This document shows, piece by piece, positions 25,101-39,619 of a DNA stretch of 64,000 nt. The notes under the pieces are model-generated. The model did no database searches. It was given only the letters and a program-made list of their open reading frames with translations, and had not been told where the DNA came from. Source of the DNA: Lithospermum erythrorhizon (Eukaryota; Streptophyta; Magnoliopsida; Boraginales; Boraginaceae); the NCBI GenBank assembly GCA_019722365.1, contig JADFUC010001470.1:161618-225617 (forward strand), written 5' to 3'. A program made the translations under genes and the position numbers. Numbering within the stretch: position 1 is the first letter of the stretch; every line of letters begins with the position of its first letter.

Positions 25101-25460
25101 GTCTGACGCTGGCCTCGGAGAGATGCGGAATGTGAGGAGAATCAAAATACTAACCCCCCAGAAAAAGCAGGTCTGAGTGAGGAAAAGTGAAAAAAAATGA
25201 AAGTGGGAGGGGTGGGAAGAAAGACGTCTGTCGGCACAAAGCGAGGAAGGAGATGGAGCATGTTTTGGATAATGATGTAGATGATAAGGATGATAAAATA
25301 TTTAAAGAGGACGTGCTTAAGTCGTTTGGTTTAAGTTAATTTCAAACTTTCGTTACTTCCATCTGATGAAACCGATTTCGGATGTGACCATGCGGCGTAT
25401 ATTACTACTTAAATACAAATACTGATATATTGATACTATTCAAAAATTATTGATATCAAC
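22130..25460 (-). mobile_element. LTR-retroelement block, copy 1 (family unassigned)
   Basis: This block aligns in the same orientation, with many small differences, to 52640-55870. Shared landmarks include CACTTTTGTCCGTCGTGGTG (23204 and 53703), a ~28-base tandem array, and a purine-rich GATGATGAGG zone near 25260-25320. CTCTGATATCAC near 23653 resembles the complement of a tRNA-Met primer-binding site, and ATTTCGGATGTGACC near 25376 resembles a reversed TGTAACACCCCG-type LTR start. Together these suggest a minus-strand Ty3/gypsy LTR with adjoining internal sequence. No pol motif is readable, so the family is not certain. Confidence 0.55.
23730..23950. repeat. LTR-internal tandem array, ~28-base unit
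   Basis: About seven or eight diverged units built on AACAAATGAGAATCACTCC plus ATAAATAAT. The related block has the same array at about 54245-54410 with a slightly different consensus (ATGAGAATCCGCCTCC). The array is therefore an old part of the element that has evolved separately in each copy. Confidence 0.85.
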
Positions 25461-25665
25461 TCCACGGGTCCCTTGCAAACCAATTTTTTTAAATAACGGT
25501 TGTTTTTCATAATTCGTACTTGTTTCGTTCTTTTCATTTAGGTACCGATAAATTAATAGTCGATTGCGTGAAATTAAGTATGCGAGGTGTTTGGAATTTT
25601 TTTGAATGCAGCTAGGGGATAGAGTGCTAAATTAATAGTTAGGTACTTTTTTTTTTTAGTTTCAC

Positions 25666-25714
<49 letters not shown>

Positions 25715-26725
25715 AAATTATCAGCTACGGTATAAATTGATAACTTTATACTCAATTGTTAATAAACTATTTAAGATAATATTTTGGGTTTGTCTGACTC
25801 GAGATAGGGTGATAAATTAATAATTCGTGCTTCGTTCCTTTGTTTTTTTGCAATTATGAAATACATTGTTAGAAATTCGATAAATTAATATTCGATTATT
25901 AATAAACTCTCTAAGTTAATATTTTGGTGATCTAGACTGACACAAAAAATACATAGAAATGACTTTATATAAAGCAGCAGTAAGCAGCCACTACAAACTG
26001 ACTTGGGGTCTTGGCTGATGGCTTGGCCAGTCTAAGAGTTAAAAGCAGATCTAAGTTTTTAACTTAGGTGAAATGACTCAAGACACCCTCTAAAGTGAAA
26101 TTATTAGAAAAAAATCGGTTAAAATAAAAAAACCGCCTTTACTTTATCCCTGTCTGTGATCGTAGTCATTAGGACATGGGTTCCCTCATCCTTGAGTAGG
26201 CCTCCTCGGCGCCTCCTCAGAAAACCCGCTTCAGCGTCGCCCCACTATTCCATACTCCTTTGAAATACATTGCCCCTTCTACATTCCGCCTCCTCATAAT
26301 TTGAGCCTCCGGCCAGCACCAACAAAACCCGCTTCGCCCATATTCATCCTCCTCCCGTACAGCCACGTCGCCCCCTCTGTTAAAAGCCTCATCCTACTTG
26401 GAAAACCCCGACTTCCTTGGTATGCAATTAATTTTCATTTTTGTAATATTTATTTATTTTTAGTTTTTTATTTTTATTTTTTAATTTCTTATGTTAATCT
26501 GAAATGTATATATAGTTTGAACTGTTGTTTAAATTAATTACTTATGTTAATCTAAAATGTGTAATAGTTTAATTATAATTTGGGTTATTTTGAGTTTTAG
26601 TAAATTGCATAGTTTCAAGTACTAGTATGTATATGATTTATGTTTCGGAATTGTTGGCTATGTTTGTTGGTATATGTTGTTTAATTTGTTTGTGTAATTC
26701 ATAACTCATATTGTAGTAAGTAATT
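25461..26725. other. Intergenic with a (TA)n run; possible CACTA terminus
   Basis: It contains the TA microsatellite at 25672-25711. At 25989-25998, CACTACAAAC resembles a CACTA terminal repeat, about 740 bases upstream of the Tnp2 start on the same strand. No matching 3' terminus was found. The Pro/Ser-rich open stretch 26301-26537 is not recognised. Confidence 0.4.
25672..25711. repeat. (TA)n microsatellite, about 20 units
   Basis: Uninterrupted alternating TA for about 40 bases, between a T-rich run and TTTTAAATTA. Confidence 0.95.
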
Positions 26726-27600
26726 ATGGATCGAAATTGGATGGTTCGATCGTTTATCACGAGAATATGAAAATGGTGAAGGAGTTTGTGGAGTTGCTCT
26801 AATAAATGTCGAGGATAGAAAATTCATTCCGTAGCCTTGTTAGGAAGTGTTTAAATCGAAATGCAGTAGATGAAGATCAAGCTGGAAGAGCATTTGATAT
26901 GCGATGGAAGAGATACAAACTATACTTGTTGGACAAATCAGGTGATATGAAGAGATTTTAAGGTCCGCCGATTTAAGTTTGATAGTGGGCCGATGCGGGG
27001 GGTGAGCGTGGGCGTTAGGGATAATGTAGAAGAAATACGAGGTATTAGAGGAAGATTTGATTGTCATCCACAGATTATTGGAGAGATTAAAAGATGATGC
27101 GAGAAAGCGGCAGCCAGGATGGATGTAAGTTTACCAAATTAGATGCGATTATTCACCCAGCCTTGTACAATGTAAAAGCCAAACATGGATGGACTGATTC
27201 ATCTTTCACAGACCTGTTGAGTAAGGTTAAAGAATTATTGTCTGATGATAATGTGTTGCCTCGAAGAACTTATGATGCAAAACAAGTGCTCAGTTCAATT
27301 GGGTTGAAACACGAGAGGATACATGCATGTGTGAACGATTGCATATTATTTCGAAAGGAATATGCATCATTGAAAGAATGTCCCAAGTGTAATGCTCCCC
27401 GTTATAAGAAGAGAGAATCACCCCCGATCAAGTGATTTGTTATTTTCCTTATACAGACTTCAGTATGTATCTAGAAGTGTAGATTATGTGAAGAATTGGC
27501 AGCGACATTTTGAAAATTAAGATGAAAAGCTTAGGCATCCTGCGGATGCGTCGGGTAAGAAGAGCTTTTTGATCTTAGAATGTCAAAATTCTGATGAGCA
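26726..27600 (+). pseudogene. CACTA (En/Spm) transposase Tnp2 fragment
   Basis: The ATG at 26726 opens MDRNWM, the hallmark start of the transposase-associated domain. Diverged VKEFVEF-like and NRNAVDEDQ segments follow, up to about 26960. The stretch 27094-27435 is open and carries the Tnp2 core start: KLDAIIHPALYNVKAKHGW, DLLSKVKELL, LPRRTYDAKQVL, then KHERIHACVNDCILFRKEY and CPKCNAPRYKKR. After a frameshift, KLRHPADA near 27520-27550 matches the next conserved Tnp2 block. The catalytic part beyond is missing. Full Tnp2 proteins are several times longer, so this is a truncated relic. Confidence 0.88.
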
Positions 27601-30600
27601 CTAGAAAACATAGTTTATATTATTACTTTGAGATGAATGAATCCTGTGGAATTGAGTACCTACAGTACATAGCCAGTAGTTTTGGAAATGTATAATTTAC
27701 TGCCTTGGCTATGCATGAAATACAAATATTTGATCGTCATGGAATTAGCTTTTGGATGTTTTTCATATCATCCTCATGGAATTAGCTTTTCATATATATT
27801 AACTTTCTTGATTTCGTGGAGGTATTGAGTGGAACCAATTTTATGGGGCTGACATTTTTGAGGAGTTGAAAAAACATCAAAATTGCGTAAGTTTTGGGTT
27901 TTTGTGCTTGAATTGGATAATATTGGGGGTTCACTAATTTTTAATACTTAATTGGATAATGTTGGAGGTTGTTTTTCTGATGACCTATTACGATCTAGCG
28001 CAATTCGTCTCGCTTGAGATGATATTTGCTTAATGAAAAATGTCCATTAGAGTAAATGCAAAGTAAGGGTAGATTTAGTACCGAAGTTTAAGTTATTTTG
28101 ATTTCATTATAATGGTTATAGGTATAATTTATAACTGGAGTTTGAGAATCATTTGCAAATCTTAATACTCCATAATTTGAGTTTTTTCAAATTTAAGATA
28201 AGAGTGAGCACCTTTGGTCCCAGAGTGCATTACGTTTATACAATAATGTTGCCATATGATATTTATTAATGCATATTTAAGTTTTTGATATATTAATTTT
28301 TCAAGTTTATATCTTATTCTATAAAAATATATCAAAATAACATTTTTTGAATCTACTTTAATAGTATGTTAAATAAGTAGGGTTAAATTGAATTTTTTAT
28401 AGTGATGTTGCATTTAAGGCCGGGTTTCTAAATGCAGATTTTAATAATAAATTGGATGAAAAATCGGACTAAAAATATGATTTTTGGATAAGCAATTTCG
28501 AAAAAAGCCGATGATCAGGTAAGGAAAAGCCAAACTTGACTTTTTACAGAATTGGTAAAGTGGCACCACCTAGATGTGCCGTAATTCCCAAACAAAATGA
28601 TTAATATTATTTTGTATTAAATATCGCAGGCGATTGATTTCTTGAAAACCAATGATTAATGATTTCATGAAAATGAATTGATAAATAGGAAAGAAGGCAG
28701 AAAGCTATATTACCTATACATAACGAAATTAACCTCCGCAACCAAAATAGGGAAACAAGAAATCTCCTAAGATAATTTAGCATAAAACAATTGAGTATTC
28801 TTAGAAGCATACGAAGGTGTTCTTTTCAGTGGCTCATCACAAAAACACCATAACCACCAAAAATAAAATGCCCAGCCTCTGGCTAGAATTGAGGCTGAGT
28901 GAAGAACATAAAAATCTTGACTCAAGAGACCAAAATGAGCGCCTAATATTAAGGTTGGGTTGAATTGCTGGCAAGCGTGGTAATTTCACGATCAGCGTCA
29001 AAAGCGATGAAAATCGAAGTCAATTCAAATGTCGCAATCAAAATCGCTACAAAATTAAGCGTAAGAGCCCGCGTAGTAAATCCAGGCGGGATCTGAGTGC
29101 ATAGACCGCAATACCGCTTGTAAAAAATACAGATAATTCTTCAAGGCACCCATAACGATGATAGCAGTATATCGTGGGAATATCAACTTGAAGATCGGGG
29201 AGTAAGGCATTAAGCACTGAGCTGATCCCAATTGTATGGGATCAATTTCTTAAAACTGAAATTTGAACAAATATCAGAAGAAGTCCCAAGTCACTTGGCC
29301 GAGTCACGAAGAGAGAATAGAGATCAGTCATGGCTTGGCAATCTGACAGTGAAAGGCTGCTAGCAGCGCCGGCCCGGACCATATCAAATCAAAATTGAGT
29401 CTAAAACCCCGTGATACATTTATCCGTTACAGGATCGTCGGAACTTCTACTGCTCCCGATTTAAGTTATATAACGATCTAAGTACAAATCAATCGAACAC
29501 AGGATCATAGCGATTAGAAATTTAAATCCTTTCGATCCGGTATTTAAATCGAGACTGAGTCAAATCAGATACAAGACTACATAGTCAATCTGGCATCTCG
29601 GCCGATTAGCGATCGTTTAGAGAATAATAAATTGATAGTCGGACGCCGATGGTTTTGATAAATCTTGCTGTACCGGGATTTCCCAAAGGGTTTTATTGTA
29701 TTGGTGCTAAGCCCATTATAAATAATAAAATCTTTCTGTTTACAAATCTTGGCCAGGTGGAACTATCTACACTCTTAAAATTGTTCTTTGCATTTCGAAT
29801 CTTTCTAAGTGAATTACAAGAGACTCTTCTCCGTGTTCGAGAATGCTCTGAGGTGTAGAATTCATGACAAGGTGGTCTGTCGGATACATGAACCAACCGG
29901 ACGTGTACTACGATTATCCAAGTAACCGAAGCCAATTCTGAGTAGCCTAGAGCTTGAATAACTTGAGGAGAAGATACGACATCAGTGTAATCTTACATCC
30001 ATTTCGTCCATGAAGAACAACAATTTGAAGATGTGTCTGTGACTCTTTATTTCACTGCATGCGTATCGCTGATGGCAGGTATTACCACGCCGAGGAAGTA
30101 GTAAGCTTCCACTAGTGGTGTCAGAGACATGGTCAAACAAATACGGTAAAATGAGGGTATAAAAGCATGCGAGAAGATAAGAACATGAACAGCATGAGCA
30201 ACATCAATAGATAGTAGAAGTGATCTGAGGGACCTACTTCCTCAAGAGCGCCTAACACATAAAGGATGCACGAAAATCGCTCGTTCCACCATGTCGAGCG
30301 CAAAAGCATGTCTAAGCTGAATGACCAACAAAAATGGTGAAAATCCATTAATGTCTCAGGCAGTGGGACCATACCCATGACACAACTCGGAGAGTTAAGT
30401 ATTGGGGCAATCGAAAACGCCAGGACGAGGGTGCTTTCCTTTCGTACTCCCATGTTAAGCCACTACGCTCCAGCGTAGATCATTTGAGAGATGCTTGGCG
30501 TGGTACTATCCTCCCGAGAGTCCAGCAGTTCGATGGAGTTGGAAATCACAAACAACATATACATTCGCTGTTTGAGCAAAAACATATGGAGTGTGGGTTG

Positions 30601-31207
30601 AGGTTCCGACGCGTTCGGTGGAGTGATTTTTGGGATAAATATTTGTGTATTAATTTTCGCTTATATTCTGAAATAGTATGGAATGGGGTGAAAATAATTT
30701 TTGACCATTCAGTAACGTCGATAGGGATAAATATTTGTATATCAATTTTTCAATTATATTCTGCGTAGTATAGATTATTGAGGGTAAAATCTTTTGACCG
30801 CGCTCCTGATTGCTAGAGATAAATGGATTAAAAATTTTATGCATGGAAAATTAAGGCTTTGAAATTAGTTTTTAGCAGTTATTATAGTTGGCATCCAATC
30901 CCAAATAAATGTCCATCTTGTGCACCCAAATACCAAAATATAATTAAAGATTTCAATTATACAGATGTACATACAATTAAATAGTTTAAAGAATCTCAAT
31001 GAACAAAAAAGCCAACTATTCACATGTGTATATTTTCTGTAATAAAAATACCATCATTTTGTCATTCTAGTGTGCATTATTCTCCAAGAAATGCTAACAA
31101 GTTGTAAGCAACCAATCAATCATACTATATACCTTACCAAAGCCCCATCTTTGAATGATTATATTTGCCAGATAATTTTTCCATTTACAAGAATGATGGC
31201 TTCAATA
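27601..31207. other. Intergenic, no recognised gene
   Basis: AT-rich to about 28900, then a more GC-rich stretch (28960-30500) with interrupted frames and no identifiable domain, probably old transposon DNA. A ~92-base tandem duplication lies at about 30632-30820. The last 200 bases are the 3' flank of the KLCR gene. Confidence 0.4.
30632..30820. repeat. ~92-base imperfect tandem duplication
   Basis: GGGATAAATATTTGT at 30632 and again at 30724 opens two diverged units sharing TATATTCTG and TTTTTGACC/TTTTGACC blocks. A partial third start, AGATAAATGG, is near 30816. Confidence 0.7.
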
Positions 31208-33650
31208 TCAGACCTTAATGCCACTGCCGTTGATTGGCATATTATTAGGAAGATGGTTAGAATCAAGAAGGTTTTCTAATGATCTAGCTTTTCTGTTTCG
31301 AGCTCTACCTGCCTCCTTTAACAGCTCCGCTAACCTCGTCTTTTCGTCATCCACGTCTGGATTTGCTGTACCGAGCTTTTCCTCTCTCATTCCAACCACA
31401 TGTTCAAGAACTTCAATCGCGTCATCCAACCTGTTTAACGAAACAAAAAATAAAAGTAACTATGAATTCTCTGTAGTCCAAGAATTATTGTCTGGTTTCA
31501 TGGACAAATAACAGTCGCTGAAGTCAAGCTGTTCCTCATCATATAATTCTCCGAAGCTTAATCATGAAAACAATGTAAATAACCAGTAACCACTATAACT
31601 TAATAGTGACCACTGCAACCATGTTTCTTAATGAATATGGACTAGAGATCAAGAATAAAAGCTAACAATTAGAGAGAAGTAAATCCAAAATGAGTACCTG
31701 CCAACAGCATCATAAGTGCCAGCAAGGTTGCTGTACACTCCAAGAGTATCTGGATGGTATGGTCCACATTCTTGCTCCAATATGCCCCTAGCTTCTTCGA
31801 ACAACTCAATAGCTTCATTTACTGCATAAAGCTGCACACAAGCAAGCCCCATTTGGTTGAGAGCAACCCCAAAGAAGGCCGACTTTTTTCCTCCATTTGC
31901 TCGTAGCTTGGAAATGGAACTTTTAAAGGAGTTGCATGACTCACTGTAGCTCCCTAGCATATAATGTATGACTCCCATTTGAGCTTCTATGCCTGCAATT
32001 GTACTTTGATGACCAGGAGTGTCTTGATATACCTTTAGAGCCTTCTGTAGGAGCTTGAGTGCTGGCTCTAGTTCATTCATCGACTCATAAATAGCAGATA
32101 TAGTCAGTAGACACCTACAGCAGTCCCAGGAAAGAGGCTTTCCATAAATTTTAAGTGCATTCTCGCAGTATGTTTTCGACCCCAATTGACCTGGCCTTGG
32201 TTGTATGTCAGCCAAACGCATAAAAACCAGCTAATGATGATTTTCCCTTTACAATCAGAGTTTATAAGCTCTCATAAGCGTGGATGGCCCCACTCATAAC
32301 GCTTTTAAAGATACAGATATGTGTCACCAATGCTGCAGGAAGCCAACCAGAGTGCTACCCAGTCCTGCCCATTTGGCAACCATGGCCATGCTGGCCAGAA
32401 CAAGGTGTTCAAGAGCAGCTTCAGTCCTTCTGCTTTCCCAAGCCCATTTCATGAGCTCCGGTCTGCAGCCTCTTCAGGGATGGTGGCGAACCATTTGACC
32501 TGTGGGATGTCAGCAAGACCTGACAGAGCTTTTCAGCTTCATCAAACCGCAGGGCTTGCACATGTGCTTCAGCCAAATATCTACAAGTCTCACCAACCCT
32601 AGGGTCAGTCTCTCCCAACACTTTTCTTTGGACCTCCAATCCAGTCATGTAGGACATAATTGAATTCTCCAGTTGACCAACCAGTGCATAAGTATCTCCC
32701 AACTGCATATAGCCAGCAAATTTAGCAAGGGCATGATCTTCACCCTCTTCAATTACTGGAATTTGAAGTGATTGCTCCAAAAGGGGAATTGCATCACCAT
32801 ATTGGCCCAAATTACAGTATATTGCAGCAGTCACATGCAAACACATGACAGCATCGAGATTAGGCTTCTCACTGTTACAATATTTCTCAAATGACTTTGT
32901 TGCTCTAAGAGCTAAAGCCAGTGCTTTCTGGGGATTGTCCCCCGAAGAGAGCAAGTCTTTGGCTTGTTTGAGCAGTAGAGGCCCAAGTTCAGGGTTATCC
33001 GAACCTGACCCTTCCTTGGTTCCGTACTTTGAATTTCGTGGTTTTCTTAATGTTCCTCCCGTGACTGCTTTCTTGCCCTTTTTCTCTTTCTTATTGTCCA
33101 TGGAAGTACTTTCTTGAGGACTTTTGGAACTTGATTTTCCAGAAGTGTCCGAGCTTAACTTCTTTGATTTTTCCTGAGTGTTACTACTGGCAGACTGGGA
33201 ATTATCTACTTTCCCTGATGAGCTTTCCTTCTTCGAACCAGAACCAGTTAGAGAGTCCTCCACGTTTTCAGGTTTCTGCACCTCCTCTTCATCTTCTTCG
33301 ATTATCTCCACTTCCCTTATCACTCCTCCAACAAGATATCGCAACTCCGAATCAATATTAGACTCATCGCCATAAGATCCAAAACTCCGCCTAGATGGTG
33401 ACCGATCAGAACTCTGCATCTCACAGACATTTTCATAAAGTTGCTGAATTGAAGGTTCAACTATCTGAGTTTCCTCCTCGGTCTCTATGCCCCCATTCTC
33501 AGAACTCTGTGTAGTCAAACCATTCTCGTGATCAATGTTCTCAACTACATTCTCTTTACTAGCTACAGAGCTCCCATTCTCGATTAACCCATTCATTACC
33601 CCTACTTCATGACTCTCTTCATGAATTTCATCTATAATTAATCCAGGCAT
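31208..33650 (-). CDS. Kinesin light chain-related (KLCR/CMU) TPR protein, with frame disruptions
   Basis: Two-exon gene, complement(join(31208..31430, 31698..33650)) with GT/AG borders. It starts MPGLIIDEIHEES, then an acidic, Ser/Lys-rich disordered region (about residues 1-210) and a long TPR array beginning PELGPLLLKQAKDLLSSGDN. Exon 2 begins LDDAIEVLEHVVGMREEKLG, as in Arabidopsis KLCR1-3 (also CMU1-3), which link cellulose-synthase tracks to cortical microtubules. Residues 1-395 and the part after about 32220 read cleanly. Between about 32485 and 32220 several single-base indels break the frame: one base is missing after NGSPPSL, one in the DRRLM codons, one is extra in VANGQ, and more follow. 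The family function needs an intact TPR solenoid. Either an assembly error or a recent pseudogene. Confidence 0.88.
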
Positions 33651-33739
33651 CTTATATCACACAAACAATCCAATGAAACTATATATGGAACATAAACAAT
33701 TCAACAAACTACCTTAGAAAGAATCACCAAAAGACGCAA

Positions 33740-34530
33740 TGAGTTATTTATTGCAGATCGAATAATCCCATTCTTGATGGTTTCCAAATCAATGCCAAAA
33801 ATCTAATCTTTTTCCCTTTCTAAATAGAGTAATATCATCACAGAGCTCAAAACTTGATTAAATATTCCCTCCTATCCCTAAAAGATTATCGGATTTTGAA
33901 TTTTGATGATTTGACTTTTTAAATTATGAAAATTATAGCAAAATATTGAATTTTCAACACACTTAACTATTAACTCGATATTCGATCCAAATCGAAGTTT
34001 TGGGGATCAAGAAATACTGTAAAGATTGTTACAAATCGAACTATATGTTAGGGATGGGGGGAGTACCAAACAAGATCAAACCTTTTGCATTTCACAAGTA
34101 CAACTCAAACAAAGCAAATGTTAGAAAATTAGCATAAAACCAAACCAATCCAAGCCTTATCCTCTAGTGGTGGACTATATGAATATGACGTATACAAATA
34201 AGCATGGTTGACTACAAATTTCCAAACTTATTCTTAATATATATCAAAAGTCAAATTTTCAAGTAAGTGTGAAAAACCATCCCTATATCCCCAGGCAACT
34301 TTACAATATAATTCTTGATGTTTTCCAATATCAATTACCAAAACAAAACATCTTTTTCTAATACCAAATAGAGTAATATCATCACATAGCTCAAAACTTA
34401 AACATATACCAAACAAAATTACCCCTTTTGCATTTCACAAGTACAATTCAAACAAACAACAAATTTCAAACAACTCAAATGTTAAAAATTTAGCATAGTT
34501 GACTAAAATTTCCAAAATTATTCTGAAAGT
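33740..34530. repeat. Tandem segmental duplication upstream of KLCR
   Basis: About 33750-34240 is repeated at about 34300-34530. Shared blocks include ATTCTTGATG, GAGTAATATCATCACA, AGCTCAAAACTT, CTTTTGCATTTCACAAGTAC and TAGCATggTTGACTA-type sequence in the same order. The copy nearer the gene carries a MITE (33865-34063) and the distal copy does not. The duplicated block covers the likely promoter region. Confidence 0.82.
33865..34063. mobile_element. Stowaway-type MITE in the KLCR-proximal duplicate
   Basis: Left end TTCCCTCCTATCCCTAA and right end TTAGGGATGGGGGGAG are imperfect terminal inverted repeats, about 199 bases in all, with TA on both sides (33863-33864 and 34064-34065). The distal duplicate preserves the empty site (ATATACCAAAC near 34406), confirming both ends and the TA target. 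Confidence 0.88.
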
Positions 34531-37007
34531 CGTTTCAAGAAAAACATGAAAATTAAATTGTGTGAATGGTCTGGTTTGAGAATGGGTTGAATGGGTATTA
34601 TAAATAAATGAGGAAATAGGGAGGGAGACAAATCTAGCTGTTCTTGTGGGTCATAATCATATGTAGCTAAGGTCATTTCAAGGCCGATTATTAAAGATGA
34701 AGAGAGGTGAGGCAAAATCTACATGAAAGCAGGTGTTTTGTTTGATTTTTTATCTAGATGAGCAAGGCCATAGCAGATAGTAATATAATTTAATTCGACT
34801 CACATGACATATATATCTAAAGATATACTCAATAGTCCCATTACAAAAAGTGAGGATAAAATGAAAATAAAATTTGTTGGAAGAAATAATTTTTTACACC
34901 CTCCATTTTAATTTAATAGGAAAAGTTTTATTCAACAAAAAACCAACTTATTATTTAAGGTATAGTTATTTGTTGATTTTGTATTTATATCAAAATTTAG
35001 TAAAACTAGATAATACTCAATAAAAAAAATTTAGTTGACGTTTTGATTTTCATATATCAATAAATGTAAAATTTGATGTCATTAGATTTGTCTAGAAAAA
35101 TATTTGTATAATATTATTTTCTGTAATTAGCAATATGTTTGTGCCAATTGAAGGATTGAGACTGAATACAGCTAAAAAAATCATAATCAATTGTTCAGTT
35201 TCATATAGATAGTTTATATTATATCGTTGTACATATTCAAATAAAATCAATGTAGCACTGAAATTGGAGTATTTTTTATTGTTAATTAAAATAGAGGGTT
35301 TTTTTTCTTTCTTTTTTTTTGGATTAGTTGGCAGAGGTGGAATGTCAGATTTTCAGAGGAAATAAAGGTGGGTGACTTCCCCACCCAACTCCCCACTTCT
35401 GGGCCTGCAAATCCTTGTTCATTTCAGAAAGTATTATTATGCTTTAAGCAGCTTTGGATACTTCTATTACAGTAATTATTTATTAGAATGTCTAATATGG
35501 AATATTTGACCATTCAGCTTACATAAACAATGATAATGGTTATACCTACCTAAAGTAATAATGAAATAAAATATTAAAGGTTAAAGAATGTTGATCTAAC
35601 TCTCTAGCTATTTTGTTATCAATTCATTTAGGTTCAAAAAGCCTCGTCAGATCCAATATATGAGTTTGAAAAGTTTAATTATTTTGTTTTAAAATGAATC
35701 GAACGCCTATAGCTAGTCGGTAGAAACCTAATTACTCCTACTCTTACTATTAAAGATCTTTATCCTGGTTCAACCTAATTACCCTACTTTACTACTAAAC
35801 ATCTTTAACTTGTTCGATAATTACTTGGTTGATTTGTTAAAGCTTGATGGATTCAGCCTATTTCAGAGTCAAATAGTGAATGCAGAATGTTTGTCTGACA
35901 ATAAGCTCCTTATTTTCTCCTTTCATTAGACGATTTATACCCAGCCAGAGTTATGTTGCAAAAAGAGAAAGTGAGATAAAGGGTCAATGGGGGTAGATAA
36001 ACTGGATTACAGGTTACCTAGTGGAATTATTTTAGGATGAGGCCAGGTGTGTACATTGTCAAAACTCAAAATGGTAGTCTTGATGAAGTGATCTACTATT
36101 AGTGTTTATTGTTGGAGACTGACATTGCACTCCAAGATTGCAATATGATCCCTATCAAACTTTTGGAGTGTGGATATCAATCTCGGAGTGTGAAAATCAA
36201 CACCCTTCTTTCTCGCACCTTATTGCAAATTCGTTTGTAGCCATAATAGCACAATGGTCGAGCGCTACTGAGACCTGCATCGCCCTTCTAAAACTAGACG
36301 AGGGAGCAAACTTCATCACATATGTCGACTCATTACAAAAACACTTTGAAGAAAGGAGAGAAACTGTATGACCTTCATTGCTCCAGTTCCAAGTTCCAAC
36401 ACATTATTAACCGAGTATTTCAAAACAATTGTCCAGTAAGAATCCTACTGTGCTTGCTGGTATGCATCCTGAACAATCCAGCCATATTCTGATAGTTGAT
36501 TCATGGCTACTAAAGCTCTACCTCCCAAAAATTTAGCAATTACAACATGTCATTGTTAATCAAATTTGTCAAAACATCAATAGATGAGACCGCGGAGAAG
36601 AGGGAAAATAAAATTATGGCCAAAGAGTTGTTTGTCTTAAAAATGTGGCACAAATTTTTCTAAGTCTTTTGTGAATTGTTATCACTCTTTCATTGTAAGT
36701 AAATTATCACAAGAAAACAGAAAAAAGACTGATGATTTCTAGTTCATTATAATACTGTATCTATCCAGAGAGCTTAAGAGGTATTGCTAAATCATTCAAC
36801 AACAGTTCTGATCCTTTTGGATACTACTCACTATATAGACATAACTGTATCCTCTCCTCCTTCAAAATCAGTTATATGCATACAACTGTATCTAACCTTA
36901 GAGTTTCTTCCAGTATTCTAACTATTTACACACCAAATCAAAAATAAAATGGTTAATTTGCTCTAATGTACAATGACACCAAATTATGTCGAAGGAAATA
37001 GATTGGC
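34531..37007. other. Intergenic between KLCR and the CRK-like gene
   Basis: AT-rich, with a poly-T/CTTT run near 35300-35320. An open stretch at 36138-36371 (+) has no recognisable family. No other structure seen. Confidence 0.4.
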
Positions 37008-39266
<2,259 letters not shown>

Positions 39267-39306
39267 TAAAAACTCAAAATAATTCAAATGACAAATTTAT
39301 TCTTTT

Positions 39307-39600
39307 CTTCAAACAAATGCCAAAATCAGATTATACCTATACCCAAACAACACAAAATCCAATCTTTCTTCAAACAAATCCTAAAGCCTAGATTATATCA
39401 GTTCCAAAAATAAGCTGTGTCACAGGCAATTCAATCTTTCTTCAAACAAATCCCAAAATTTGTGATTATATTCATACCCAAAACACAAAATTCAATCTTT
39501 CTTCAAACAACCTGCAATTCTAGGATTATTCATATCCAAAAACACAAAATCTTTCTTCAAACAAATCTCACAATTTATGATTTTGATCATACCCAATTCA
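39307..39600. repeat. ~60-base minisatellite, about five units
   Basis: CTTTCTTCAAACAAATCC-like starts recur at about 39307, 39366, 39435, 39502 and 39555, each followed by a diverged (ATTATA)TCATACCCAAAACACAAAAT-type segment. Directly upstream of the CRK-like kinase coding pieces, probably in an intron or the 5' flank. Confidence 0.85.
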
Positions 39601-39619
39601 ATAAAAATAATAAATATCG

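Noticed and set aside
30133..30453. 106-residue minus-strand open frame, Leu/Phe-rich
   Set aside because: Hydrophobic but without family resemblance, in repeat-like DNA; not enough to call a membrane protein gene.
32280..33375. Several plus-strand open frames over the KLCR locus
   Set aside because: They are antisense shadows of the KLCR coding exon.
36138..36371. 77-residue open frame on the plus strand between KLCR and the CRK-like gene
   Set aside because: No recognised motif, no supporting splice or start context, and length expected by chance.
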